Assembly: GCA_963402885.1 (NCBI GenBank)
Contig: OY727095.1
Span: forward strand, 8,747,001 to 8,811,000
Reading direction: 5' to 3'
DNA from: Antedon bifida
Lineage: Eukaryota > Echinodermata > Crinoidea > Comatulida > Antedonidae
Length of the DNA stretch: 64,000 nt
The notes under the pieces are model-generated. The model ran no database searches and was not told the DNA's origin. It saw nothing but the letters and a program-made list of their open reading frames with translations. This document shows, one piece after another, positions 47,417 to 60,540 of the stretch. The position numbers and the translations under genes were made by a program. Within the stretch, counting starts at the first letter, position 1; every line of letters begins with the position of its first letter.

Positions 47417-50400
47417 ATCCTTTGTTTGCAAATTCAAATCATAATATACGCATACGCTGAGTGGCAAGCGATAAAAAAAAATGCTAGATTTCGTCAAAAT
47501 TATGCTATTTTTAGTCATTATTGCTTAATGCTAAATGGGTCAAAATTATGCTAGATTTGGCAAGTGTGCGTTCGTTGGGACATGTAACCAATTCTTCCGT
47601 GGTTGTATCATGGAGCTATAAAATTGTATAGCTCCATGGTTGTTGTACCTATGACAGGCAGAACTATACCACAATGCAAACCCGGTTTCTTTTACCTGAT
47701 TGTGTAATCCTGTATAAAGTTAAATATTAAATAAAATATACTGAACACACATACAATATTGATTTTTAAATATTGTTATAAATATTACGTTGGTGTATTA
47801 CGTCAGAGATGTTTTTGAATGATTCTCGTTTACATAAACAAACAGGTAAAAAAGGTCACCGTTGTGGCAACATCAAAAGAAAAATATATAAAATGTTCAA
47901 ACATTAATTACGAATTACGTCAGAATTGAGAAATACTCTGGCACAAAATAATATATTTCCACTTCATATGAAAATAGTGCTCTGGTGGCCTTGCATTATA
48001 AAGGTTATCACTTGAATGGAATAACTACCTAACTTAACACTACAATCGTATAAACACAATAATATACATAATATTTTTAGCCTATATATCTTTCAGTGAC
48101 GAATGAAATTACTAATTATTTAATGGTTAAAATTGTATTTTTGTATGCGTATGACCCCATGAGTTGTTCTGGGCATCAGTGGTAAAATAAAGTTGAACTA
48201 AATTGAATGATTTAAATCACCCATGCAAGTAATATCAATGTATTACTTTAGATTAGGCCTAGGCCATTACAACGACAAGAACTGGCACGCGACCTTTTTG
48301 ACGCGTGTCTTCTTTTGTCATTCAATTACCACCACTGTATCTGGTATAAATTAATTGTTACATAATCGATACGTAATTATTTACCATTAATTAATAACAC
48401 ATTAGTTTAATTAAAGGATAATTAAAAGTACCCATCTATTAATTTGTATTGTTATGGGTCAAATTTCAATGCATCTATCTTTTCCTGATCGCGCAAACAA
48501 AGACCCAAAATATACGGGTTAAAATTCCATACTACAATGGAGTGCAGTTTGTATAACTGATATCAAGAGAAAAATTATGCAGTCACTTTAAATAATAATA
48601 ACGCACGCGCCCGCATATACCATGTGTGCTGGTATTCAATGGGTATATAGTATTCGAAAACGGTTGTAAAAAGTATTTGACAACCTTTGAGTGCCTCGGT
48701 TGGTCTACAGTACAGCAGAAGTCACGATACATCAAAGTGATTTTACCAGCATTCAAGTTGACAAATATTACTACCAATAAAATGTAATAGCACGTCAGGA
48801 CCATTTCGTTGAGGCGATAAATGTTTACAAGGATTGGTTCAGGTAAGTTGATTTAATTTACAAGTTTTAAAGTTAATAAAATACGTCGTTCGCAGATTTA
48901 TAATATTTATAATATTACTAATAATATTAAATACGCACTGGTTTGTAAACTGTATTGGATTGTCATATGTACAGTTTTAAAACATGTCATGTACGGATAT
49001 ATTTCTGACACAAGAGTAAATAAATTCAATATTATTGTTGAAATCTAAAACCAAATTAATTATTTTAAATGCTAACACAAACCAGAGTTTTAATCTTAAG
49101 TCCCACGTATGGAACTTATAACATTAGGTGAACGTCAACATTTTCTAGCTTTTTTAGATTTTCCGCACAAGACGGTTAGGATTGGCTGGTGAAATCGCAA
49201 TACCTATTTCCTTGCAACATAATGAAATGTAGGCCTACTAAAAATATAAATATACAAATTAAATTATAAAATGTTATATGAACAATAATTTACAGTTTAA
49301 GACTAAGCTTATTATTTGACCATGTAGGACCTATTATATCCATTATACCGGTAAATCATGTTATTATACTGGTAATATAATCTAAATTTTAACATGAAAT
49401 AAAGCTATCGATAAATTTCTTCAATTTTTCGTAACTACTATACATGTATACATGAGCATATGATCCGAATATGTTTAAAAACAAAATGATTTTACGTAAT
49501 ACAATAATTAGTATACCTCAGATATGTAATAAATATAATCTATTTAAAATAAATATTTATACCTCTATGTACTAGGTAATTATTTCTCCATGCTCAGACA
49601 ATATATTTTTATTTAGGAGATTTTTTATTTTATCTAGTCATCATAGACATAATGGCGTCAATTTCAATGAAACTAAACCGTCATTGTATAAACCACAGAC
49701 CCGCACAAATTATGATTTGAATATATTTTGAAAGTTGTCGTTTGGACTCTACCATTTTATTAACGGGGGCGGGTAGATACCCAACCACTATTAATTTATA
49801 CAATTTGTGGGAAAATTTTCTCCCATTTATTAAGAACTTGAATGAATCTTAATCTAGACTTCGGCTAATTCAGATTTACTCCAGAAATGTGCGTACTGGC
49901 GCCCGTTGAATCCCATCATTTCTGTTGCGTATTTAATCAGAATGTTACTGTGTAGGCATAGGCCTGCTCAGTTTGTATTTAAAATAGCATAACATCATCA
50001 ATACCAATCTAAAGATGTAAACATTTTTGGTTTGTGAAAAGTAACATGTAGTTCGTAGGCTGACTGCTAGGCATAGAACAAAATGAGTGTAAATGAGAGA
50101 AAATAGATAAAAAATACATGACTCAACTCAAATGAATGTCAAAATGTTATTGGAAAAACAAAAATGTCTAGTGGTAGGCTCTGTCTATGCATGCAAAAGA
50201 TACCGTGAATTTAGTATTTATTTTTTCACAACGTTTTCTTTCTAAATGTACCAATTTCGTTCTTGTGAAGTTACAGGCAAAAAAATAATTAAATTCAGCA
50301 GATCAGCTGGTTGGTTTTTCCCAGGTACGTTTTCTACAAGGTCATGTGACCGTGATAATGGGCATTGTCACACTGTATCATGTCCGTTATAACGATTGCA

Positions 50401-50819
50401 CAACTTAGTAGTAAACAGAGCACCGTTTTCAACAAAACCACGACTTCCCAAATGGTAAAAAATAAAAGACGCTTTGTTTTAAAATATAAACACCTTATTC
50501 AAGATCGTCTAGTAAATATCGATGACGCATGTTGTTTATTGTTGTTACACATATACTCACACTACTGCGTGAATTGCAATGCAGTATTCATATTACATCA
50601 CATTATCCGTTGTCATTACAGTCATAGCCTACATTGTTTAATTTCCTGAAATATCAAACCTTGTAATAATAAAACTATTTTATTAGTATTTTGGTGTACA
50701 CATTATCGCATGTCCGGTTACTCATTCATTAACAATACTAGGCTATACGTTTGTTTTCATTTCAAATCATGAGTCGTTGCATCCTTATTACAGTATTCGT
50801 TTTGTATTATTTCTAATCG
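47417..50819. other. Gene-free interval
   Basis: AT-rich. It includes a short palindrome GGAGCTATA...TATAGCTCC at about 47,610-47,635, a LINE-tail-like AAATAAAGTTGAACTAAATT near 48,187, and TAGGCCTA at 48,254 and 49,230. A minus-strand frame at 48,583-48,804 starts with a hydrophobic stretch but has no family resemblance. Confidence 0.4.
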
Positions 50820-50947
50820 AACCGATTCGTATCCGGGATCGTGATTGGTTATTTACACCCCATACAGGAGGCCCGCGGTGATTGGTTGAAAGTTCATTAT
50901 TGCTCGTACTCTACTAAGTAGTAGTGCCGCAGGTAAGAATGACGTCA
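50820..50947 (+). promoter_or_regulatory. Candidate promoter/first exon with ATTGG boxes and CRE
   Basis: Two GTGATTGGTT motifs (inverted CCAAT boxes) at about 50,841 and 50,878, then GTGCCGCAG|GTAAGA, a strong donor-like site at 50,933, and a CRE palindrome TGACGTCA at 50,940-50,947. A second TGACGTCA is at 51,154. No downstream exon could be tied to it. Confidence 0.3.
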
Positions 50948-52142
50948 TACTTTACCTGTACATTGCTGCTTAATAAGGTATTAGTAAATATTTCATACGT
51001 CATCATGGTGAACTATCTGGGTCATATAATCATCATCTATTCATTATTTTCACCATCGCAGGTATTGGTGCCATTCATCTATATTGATATTTTAAGTGTT
51101 TACCATAAATATTGTACGGTAGTCTTATATACCGGTATTGGTACAGTTACCAATGACGTCATTAATATCATCACAAATATCATTTTATTTCCAAAAACAC
51201 TAAAGGCCACCAGCTGTGGCAGCAATACAAAAAATGTTCTCAAAACTTATCATCATCATCATTGTTACCGACTACTTTCAAAAGTATAAATTTACTAAAA
51301 TTAAAACATAATCTTGGAAATAATAATTAATATTATAATGGCATATAGAAAGTACTATGTAATATTAATTAACAAAATTATTTTTTACATTTTTTCCCCT
51401 TTTCAGAGACTTTATTAAATAAATTCTTTTAAATTAATGTTTCTTTATAGGCCTACAATACATTACACATCAATAATAATTATTTTTCCAGTCGAATTAT
51501 TATTGCATTATTAACTTGTTAACACATTAAAATGTCTGCTAAAGTTCGAGTCGTCACATGTTTGACAGCGCATATCCGCCACCACGTGATCATCATTATA
51601 GAAAAAATGGTTTGTGTGTGGTTCTTGCTTGGTCGTTGTTATTATTACCAGAAATAAACATATATCTGGACTACTACCGTACTTGTGTATTTATAATGTC
51701 AAAACGACTCTTTTCTGTAACATTAACTCCTGATATGGTAAGTATTAAAATAGTTATTATTATTACGTAACCAAACATTTTTAGTTTTTTTCTTTCAACC
51801 AAATCGTAAAAAGATAAAGTTATATAATGTTGAATAATTGCGCTTTACTGTATGGACAGCACGTCATCAACATAATCAAATAATAGCCTATCGTCAAAAA
51901 TTAATTAAACAAAAATCATATGTACAAACAAAGTGGTTTTATCGGCTGGCATAGTAAATGCCATGGTTTCCCCAACTTACCGTACGTCGTTATTGGTTCA
52001 CGAAATTAAACAAACATTAATCGTTGGAAGGAAAGTAATTCTGTAATTAATATTAATTCTGAAATTAATATTCACGGTCTTTTTAGGTCTGCTTGATTTG
52101 CCAATGAGAAATAAGTACAGTGCACCAAGTTCGGTGTAGTTC
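50948..52142. other. Gene-free interval
   Basis: Several medium open frames, none with recognisable domains or consistent splice sites. TAGGCCTA at 51,448. Confidence 0.4.
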
Positions 52143-52305
52143 AAGCTCTGTCTCCACTTTACACACACTTTATGTGACAAAAAAATGTAACCATGTCCAT
52201 ATAATGGACATGGTGATGTCATATCACTACCATATTTGGGCATATTACTACCATATTTGGGCACACTTTTGTTGTATAACTAGTTTGATAGTGTAGACAG
52301 AGCTT
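52143..52305. mobile_element. MITE-A copy
   Basis: Ends AAGCTCTGTCTCCACTTTAC and TTTGATAGTGTAGACAGAGC; the left end is more diverged than the right. Confidence 0.88.
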
Positions 52306-52877
52306 ATAAATCAAGACTCTCAGTACATGGCTGTGATCAGTGATTCTACGAATAGTCCTAAAAAGAATAAATATAAAAATCAGCAGTTTACGATACTTAC
52401 GGATAGGCCTGTGGTATGTTTCCTTACTTCAAATATTATGATTACTGTAGGCCTACAATTAACGACATTAAGATTCATACCGATGATGAACAACGCGACA
52501 ACAACGTGTTGCTTCCTCTTCCTGCGTACAAAACGGTACGTTAGGAATTCACATAAGGTCAGCAAGTTATGCATAACTAATTAGCACGTGTACGGTACCA
52601 CCAGCTCCATGCTATTACTATTAATTACAATGCTCTAAATATTTACTGAAGAATTAATGTTGTCATCTCTGTCATTTATGCTTTATTTTGTATTATATAG
52701 TCATGAATGAGAGATGAGCGGTAGTCCAGAACATCAAAGTAATGGTGAATCTATACTAGGCCTATAATATGGTTTATGGTAACCAAATTCCCTTTGATAA
52801 TATATATAATCATACTGTTACATTATTGAAACAGTGCTCATATTCGGAACATGATCTCATACTCGCGTCGAGCATTA

Positions 52878-54489
52878 CTGCCCTGATTTACGAAAGGGCA
52901 TTATCTCAATTTTTTTCAAAATTGAGATTTTTGTCTTACATGACTTTTGAGGGTATAATCTATCATTTAAACTTAACAGCTACTAAAAAATTTTTCTATA
53001 AATATTAAAAATATTAAAAAAATTAAAATCAGTTTGGGCATTATCTTTATTCATACCTACAAAAAATTCAGTAGAAAGCATTATCTCAAAAAAACAATAC
53101 ACAACAGGAAATGATCGCTTGACTGCACACTGCAGCAGTAACAATTATCCAATCAGAGGTCGACTTGATGCATGCTAATTAGCACGCTCAAACTATGTTT
53201 GTAGATGTTAACTAAAATAAATTGAATACTTTTAATCAAATTATTGTATTTGACAACACTAAAATAAATTTATGCGGATACCAAACTAAAATGGAAGAAC
53301 ATGGCTGCAAAGGACATTTTCAAGAGCCTATTGAATGAGTAGGCCTAAAGTTTAATACTTTTTATTACTTATGTCTTCGTTATTATCCTTGAAAATGTAA
53401 AAAAAGTCCAATGGTCATTTGTAGTGTTTTCCAATTGATATTTAAATCAATGTCAAGCAACTTTTGTTATAAAACAATGGCATTGGGAAATTCGTATTAT
53501 AGTCTTTTGAATTACATTTTTTTTTGGGTGTGGCTGTAAGTAAGCGTAGTCATTACATTGAATTCCATTACATTGATTATTCCTTTACATTGATTATTCT
53601 ATTACATATTAATATATTTGCATAATATTAATAAAATTGTACTTTTTATAGACAACAAAATGTCTCATACCGACTTCTACGCATACCAAACGAAAAGAAG
53701 TACTTTTAAAAAGGTTGAAACAAAATTATACTGGAAATGTGAATATATGGATACCAGTTATATGTCTAGAAAGTTTTTAAAGAAAAACAGGAACTCCACA
53801 AATTAAAAAAGACAACATAATAAAAAAAATTGATTCCACAAACAGAAAACTTTTGGAAAAATCCACCAACTTCAAACGTACGCAATCTGTTACAAATGCA
53901 TAAATATATCAAATACAAAACTTGTAAATATAATGCATAAAGCAATAATCTGTATCAAGATAGAAAATGCGATAAATTACTGTAAATCAAGTTTTTATAT
54001 ATGGTTGTTTTATGTTTTTGTCATCAAATTTCATGAAATCCTTCCAAAGCGAGCACCACAATCCCCCCCCCCCTAAACCAATCCCCACCCCCACAAACAC
54101 CTCCCCACCCCTTGCCCAACAGCCACATGTTACTCCCTCTCATTAACTTTACCTATCCCTACTGCAACATATTTGTCTTGTGCTATTAGATTAGTTTTGT
54201 AGTGTACATTCTATGTAAATATAGAGATAATGCCTTTTGTTAAATTATCTATTGTTATTAGTTAGTATGAATAATTTACAAGAAGGAATTATCTCAATTT
54301 TGACCCCCTAAAAAATAAATTATTAAAATAAAATTCATGTTACATATTTTCTATATATGTACTAATACCTATTATAACTGAAAAACCATTAATTTGTCTC
54401 TAGATTTTTAAAGATAAACTCAAACACGTTTTGCTTATTTACTCAAAACTACATTTTTTGAGATAATGCCCTTTCGTAAATCAGGGCAG
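52878..54489. mobile_element. 1.6 kb DNA transposon with perfect 32-bp TIRs, non-autonomous
   Basis: The left TIR (52,878-52,909) starts CTGCCCTGATTTACGAAAGG and continues GCATTATCTCAA; its exact inverse ends at 54,489. The motif TTATCTCAA recurs near both ends (about 53,083 and 54,287), like transposase-binding repeats. The interior has no transposase-like frame; the longest open frame is about 60 codons at 53,618-53,806. Contains a C-rich tract at 54,068-54,115. No clear target duplication (CATTA left, CATAG right). Superfamily unassigned. Confidence 0.85.
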
Positions 54490-57425
54490 CATAGCTCATC
54501 GGCGAAAGTTATGGCTCTGTGGTAGTTGGCTCAGAAATCGAGGCAATATGCCGAATGATATTTTTCGTTTCTTAAAAATGAGTTGACGATGACTTGGCAC
54601 GAAATATATAAAAAAACATGCAATTCATATGATGCGCAACGTGACGAACTATTGATAGATAGGTCATAATATTTAATTACAGTTTAGCATGTGACCAGCG
54701 TTGAAAACTTATAAGGGTAGGCTACTATTAAAGGGTGTGTCATTCGAAAAACAGCCTTTGTTGTGCTATCATCATTCACCATGGTTCCTTTGCAACGTCT
54801 GCTCCTCCTGTGTCTGTCTGCACTTTCTTACTTCTAGGCCTCGGCTACATCTTTCCACAGGTTGCAACAGTAGACCAACAATGGTTACAAACGATTCTAG
54901 ATATGCATCAATGACCAGCTACGGACACAGTTCTTCTCAGTTTTCCTTATAAAGTAACATTTTTTTTTTATTTTAAAAGGGACGATTTTTAAATCTATTT
55001 TTTAAAATGTATGTGTTTAACTGTAGTTAGCGGATGTGTGCTATAACTTTAGTGACACGAATTTTACGTGCGCAATGGATATTTCGTTAGCGTAGCGTTA
55101 TTGTGAATCCATGCGAGCAAGAAAAATAATTAGATATCATGTAGGCCTATATTCTATTATTATTAGACCTAAACTATTTTTATACCGTTATTTTAGGTGG
55201 AACCTGCTTTTCTTTAAAAGGTTTGCATGGCGAATGCAAACTTTACTTTACTCTTTTAGAATAACATGGTTTACGGAAAAGCTGACTGTATATGTATTGA
55301 CTGTTGAACAATGCTACAGTCACGCAGTTCCTCTATGCTACGGTCAATATTTCTTTCCAGTGATAACACAATATCGATAAAAATGAAAAAAGTCTGAATG
55401 CGTAAAATATGTAACCGTATACGCAGACGTTCTTTCTAATGGACATACTAGTTTTGTTTTCTCATACGTCCAACGCCTTCTAGGTAGTACTGTCTTTCCT
55501 TCTCCTGCAAGACATCGTTACAAGACTCCAGCTTCACAAATCTATTTGAGCTGGTACGAATCATCCAGTCGATACTCACTGGTCCTATACTAAGTACTAG
55601 TGCCGCAGGTGTTAATATCAATCATCCCTGTTGTGCTTGTACTTAACATGGGACTTAGTATTATCATCAAGTGATATCATTTGATACAGTAATCAATATT
55701 CAACAAGGATCATCGCAAACATTAGTAGGCCTATACCAATCCAAAATCGGTTATCGGAAAACTAGTTTATTGGAAATGTTATCTACCGCGTGTTAAAACG
55801 TTTTTTTAATGTAATTTAATGTAGGCCTATTCAACAATTTTACCTGAATGACCCCCAGGAGAGGGGGTTTGATTCATACGAATACCAATACATTAATGTT
55901 TAATGTCCGTAAGCTATATAGGCTATATGATTCACTGCAAGATCATGTTAGTTTTGTAAACCGAATACAGTTTCGCTTTGACATGCATGACATAAATATA
56001 TCACATGGTACATTATATCTAAAAACAAACAAATGTTGATAATCGGACCAGGAAAGAAGAATCTCAATATTCCCTGGTCAAATAGGTGTCTCTATCTGTA
56101 TAGTAATGATGTATGCATTAAAAATAGGCCTGATCAGGAAAGAACCACTCTTCCCTGGCCTAATTAAAGATAGCTCAGCCTCGATCAAAGAAACGTTTTT
56201 CTTCGATTTACGCTTTTGTAAATTGGCAACGATGCATCACTAGAGTACCAGTATATCTAATTCATATTGGCGCTTGCCCATACGACCGACCTCGCTTAGC
56301 CGAGGACAAAATACTTTCAAGAGACACCACATTTTAATAATGTGGGTAGGCAGAAAGTTGTAAAACTATATAGTTAAGACTATAAAAGTGAACTCGCAAA
56401 ATTTCACAATTTTAAAGTCATAACGTTTCCATGGTAGATTATCAGGCGCAGATCCACAATTCAGAAAATCGAGGTGGGGAGGGGGAGGGTATCCAGATGA
56501 GGGGGTATCCAGGTGGGGAGAGGGGGGTTAACGTAACATATGTTTTAGGGCTATAACTTCTTTTCTTGGTGCACGCTATTTTGTTTTCTTAAAATGAATC
56601 ATTTTAAATTCAACTTTATGATTGACTATATTGTTTGTTTGTTTGTGTATTATAATAGTTTTGGTACATACTACAGACTGCAGCTACGATGTGGTTATTT
56701 ATGTGTAAGACAATGAAAATGTTTATTATTGTTTTGGGTCAAATAAAAAGTTAAAAGAGTTGTAAGGGTTAAAACCATAGAGATATTACAGTTCACTATA
56801 ATATCCCTATGTTAAAACAAACATTGCATTGATAGGCCTCTCTCTAAGCATAGAAAAAAAAACCACAATATCATGATAGCCTATCACTGTTAATGTCGCT
56901 TCACAAAATAACAACACATTGATACTTAATAAATATATATCCAAATTACGATTTATGTAAATATTTATTAAATTATTATTATTAACATCTTTTCTTATTT
57001 TAAAATGTTTTTCTTATATTTAGCTTAAATATAAATTTAATAGTCTACAATATGGTCCCATTAAATTTGATGTCAATATAAAAAAAAACCATGATTAAAA
57101 TATTTATGACTTTCTTTTGAAGTGATGTGTGGGTAATAAAGCAGGACAGAAAAATGTGAAAATGTTCAAATTAAAAAAAACCACACAACTTTATAATGTT
57201 TATTACATACATGCAGTAATTATTTTAAAATTCGGAATAATGTTTAAATCATTTATAAATACTATAATTAGGTTAAATAAAATATTATTATTACAATAAA
57301 ACAATAACAACAACTTTGGAGCCAACAAAGTGTCCGAAGTGGTGTCCACTGGACAGAGGTTGGTCATAGTGTTAAAACATATACTTCTCTTGGCGGTGGC
57401 ATAATGGCTATGAGCACTCATTTGC
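54490..57425. other. Gene-free interval
   Basis: No supported exon. Contains TAGGCCTA at 55,142, 55,726 and 55,822, a sequence near-identical to the 50.9-kb exon-like block at about 55,590, two ACCAGGGAAGA-type hairpins (56,046-56,079 and 56,130-56,160) and a G-rich tract at 56,463-56,530. Confidence 0.4.
56463..56530 (+). other. G-rich tract with quadruplex potential
   Basis: GGTGGGGAGGGGGAGGGTAT followed by GAGGGGGT and GGTGGGGAGAGGGGGG gives at least four G-runs within about 35 bp. Confidence 0.5.
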
Positions 57426-57578
57426 TAAACCCCAGAGCTTATGGGGCCCCTGAGCAGTTCCCAGAGGAAAAAAGACATTAAAATATGTCGAAGAGGACTA
57501 AAAACGCCCGAGGCCTTCAGCGTTGGAGGGCCACTTAGGGTTCCTAAACCAGGCCTCCAGCATTACGCCACTGGTTTA
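57426..57578 (-). mobile_element. Interspersed repeat related to 10,831 (inverted)
   Basis: On the minus strand: CCAGTGGCGTAATGCTGGAG, AAGTGGCCCTCC, CTCGGGCGTTTTTAG, then CAGGGGCCCCATAAGC. The last block resembles the GGGGCCCC-containing ends of the 10,924-11,234 element. Confidence 0.6.
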
Positions 57579-59251
57579 TAGTAAAGTGCCACTATATTTT
57601 GTAAACAGAAAGAGCCAATGAAAAGATCCTGCTGATGTTTCTACCGACATTTCAGTACGTATATAAATGCGATTAATTCCTGTTTTTCTGGTGTGTTTCT
57701 TGTAGCGCAAGATTTTATTGTCAACACGCAGACCTTTTAAAATTTCTGTGTCAACCTGAACCTCATATTATAAGTTTACATAGTTAAATATCGTGAAAAA
57801 AACAACATGCTGATGTAATAAATATTTAAAACAAAGCACGTAGCTGAATTAAAAAATAATAGTCTGCGACAAAAGTTGCTATACCTTTTCTCTACTACTC
57901 ACATGGCATACAAGTCTGTTTTCAGTTGTTTGTTTTGCCAAAATAAAAAAACTACTTTGTTGTTGATTAATCGTATTCTTTAGAAACGATTTGTTTACAA
58001 GTGAAATGTATATTTGGTTTGATTAAAGTGGACCAGAATGTGGTGCAGGGTAGATAAAATTAAACAAGCGAGTTACTCGGAAAGCCTTTACCCATATGGT
58101 CCTCAAAATGCTCACCAGTGAAAGAAGTAGGACACGCCAGTACATCATAGCAAGAAAACGTCTCTTTCTTTCCGAAATGGCAGGTAAATGTTATTGCACA
58201 CATTTCAAGTTGATTGGTCCACAGTTCGTAGATTGGAGTGCGCCCCCAGAGCTATCCTCGTTCACAAATTACTTCAATTACCTGAAAAGATAAATAGACC
58301 TTATTTAAGATTTTCAAAATGAATGGAATTGACATACACATTTCATATTTGTAGCATTCATTTATGATTAGGTGGGTGTGGTCTTGTCATCATTGCAAAT
58401 CTTACACCACACAATCGGAATTTTGAGATTGTTAGTAAAACTCTTTTGGATTTTATGCATTATGACTATAGTATGTAGCTATCTAGTCAAAAAGTCATTC
58501 TGCAAACATTTCTGATCTAAGATGAATGTTAATAGTATTTGCGTGGCATGAAGTTAAAACGAAAGGTTACTAATAATGATTGATTTTTGTTCATGAAACA
58601 GAAATTATAATTTGCCTACAACATAAGAATCTAACTCTCCAAAAATTAACTCTCTGAAAATGGGAAACTTTCGAAAAACCTAAATTCTAAAGCCAAATTC
58701 ATTTCATATTAAAAATGAATTCTGAAACCCTTTGGGCTAAGGAAATTGTGTGCAGTTTTAGTAAGTGCGTTTACTTTATAAAACTGATGAATAATACAAT
58801 TTCTTGTAATAAACAAATACACTTCTACTAAGCCATTAAATCTGGATTTAAATCAGATGAAAAGGTAAATCAAATGACAAAAAATGTAATAGAATAAAAT
58901 GATAAATCCATTCTCATTTAAATTAGTTTCAAAGTAATGGATAATAAATACAAATATTCTGTTAATAGCAGCTGGCATCCATACCATGCTGTTTATACAG
59001 TGTATATCTAAAGCATGATATTCAAAATAGATTGTTTGCATAGCACATTTTATATATTATCAATTTATAGAAATACTGCTTGTGGAGTTATTATATTTAC
59101 AACTAGAGAAACTGCACCATTTTGAGGAATCCCTGCTCAGTTTGTATTACTTCGCTGTCTCCTAGTTAACTCTCTAGATATATATAATACCTCAATGGTA
59201 GAACATGATCTCATTGTATTTAGCATATTAACAAAGTTGTAATATTATTGT
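57579..59251. other. Gene-free interval
   Basis: AT-rich. An open frame at 58,096-58,293 contains GAAATGGCAG|GTAAAT, which could be an exon end, but no protein family was recognised. Confidence 0.4.
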
Positions 59252-59325
59252 AAGAAAAATTTGATTCGAACCTGTAACCTCTCATTTTACAAGGCGAGTA
59301 CCATACTGTTAGACCGCAGATTTGT
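59252..59325 (-). mobile_element. tRNA-like sequence, minus strand (SINE head or pseudogene)
   Basis: Minus strand: TCTGCGGTCTAACAGTATGG (A box), CTCGCCTTGTAAAATGAGAG (anticodon arm, Thr-like TGT) and ACAGGTTCGAATC (perfect B box), followed by a T run. Acceptor pairing is poor. Confidence 0.55.
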
Positions 59326-59496
59326 TTTATACAATGGAAAATTAGAAATGAGTTTAAACTTGCTTTGGAGTTTGGTAATTTAAAGCATGATATATTTATG
59401 GCATAAAAGGGGACAATTTAAATATGAATAGCAGAGAAGTGGGGAAGAGATATAATCTTGTTAATGCTATGAGCTATGAGATTCTGGATAATGATC

Positions 59497-59621
59497 TGAT
59501 GTGATATGCCCAAATATGGTAGTGATATGCCCAAATATGGTAGTGATATGACATAATCATGCCCATATATGGGCACATCTCACATTTTTTTGTCACATAA
59601 AGTTTGATAGTGACAGGGCTT
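59497..59621. mobile_element. MITE-A copy, 5'-truncated
   Basis: Starts inside the element (GTGATATGCCCAAATATGG, twice) and ends TAAAGTTTGATAGTGACAGG GCTT with a short deletion in the terminal repeat. Confidence 0.85.
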
Positions 59622-60125
59622 AAGTCATACTGTAGGGCTCTCATAAAACACTGCTAAAGGAACCTAAACAATCTCAATATTGTACCTCCTGGACCATGTA
59701 GTGGAGGAAGACTCTGCCTCCCAAGTCATGTACTTCAAAGCTAATTATGGTGGTTTACCAGAATATTTAAAATTGTATGGAAGAATTTATTGAATAATAT
59801 TGAATATGTGGCATGATAAATAGACGAGTGGAAGTTGTAAAATTTGCAGGCATCAGTAATGAATGTGAATACTGACTCGTCAGTATGATTGGCACAGAAT
59901 ATGTGGCAGGTAATGAATATATCAAATCTTATACATACGGGTCACAATATAAACAAGGGAATGTTCTCCACACAAAGCAATAGAGGCCAACAAACAAACC
60001 ACCTATTAATGAATAAATATTGGTAAAAGCTCAGCTGGTAGTAGCTAACAAAAACGGGAGTTTGTGCAAATAATATTTATGTATAGTGATCGAAAAATAG
60101 CGCATGTGAAAACAATTTCTTTAAA

Positions 60126-60540
60126 GAACAGCAAACTAATTTAGTTTATTACTAGTTTTAATTTCATTGATTACTAGTTTAATTTAGTTGACTAGTAGTT
60201 TAGTTTGATTATTAGTTTAGTTTGATTACTTAGTGTATGGTGATTATTAATTTAGTTTAGTTGATTACCAGTTTTCAATGTTGAATGCTACTAGTTTAAT
60301 TGATTAGTAGTTTAGTTTACTCGTCTAGTTTAGTTTATGTCACTAATTCAGTTTCGTTGATTACTATTTAGTTTAGTTGATTTAACTAGGTTTGTTTAGT
60401 TTATTACTAGTTAACTTGATTACTAATTTAGTTTAGTTGATGTTGATTTTAGTTTACACAATTTCTAGTTTAGTTTACTGGATGTTAAGTTTAGCTGATA
60501 ACTAGTTTAGTTTAGTTGATTATTTATACATAGATTTCAG
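60126..60540. repeat. Degenerate TAGTTTAGTTGATTAC repeat
   Basis: Irregular recurrence of GATTACTAGTTTAGTTTA variants over about 400 bp, as in an old short-unit tandem repeat. Confidence 0.75.

Noticed and set aside
48583-48804. Minus-strand frame starting MVLTCYYILLVVIFVNLNAG, signal-peptide-like
   Set aside because: No recognisable domain, no second exon, and hydrophobic starts are common in AT-rich DNA.
54701-54952. 83-codon frame with a Cys/Leu-rich stretch
   Set aside because: No domain, borders not splice-like in a consistent frame.
58096-58293. Plus-strand frame with an internal exon-end-like GAAATGGCAG|GTAAAT
   Set aside because: Could be an exon, but no family match and no partner exon identified.
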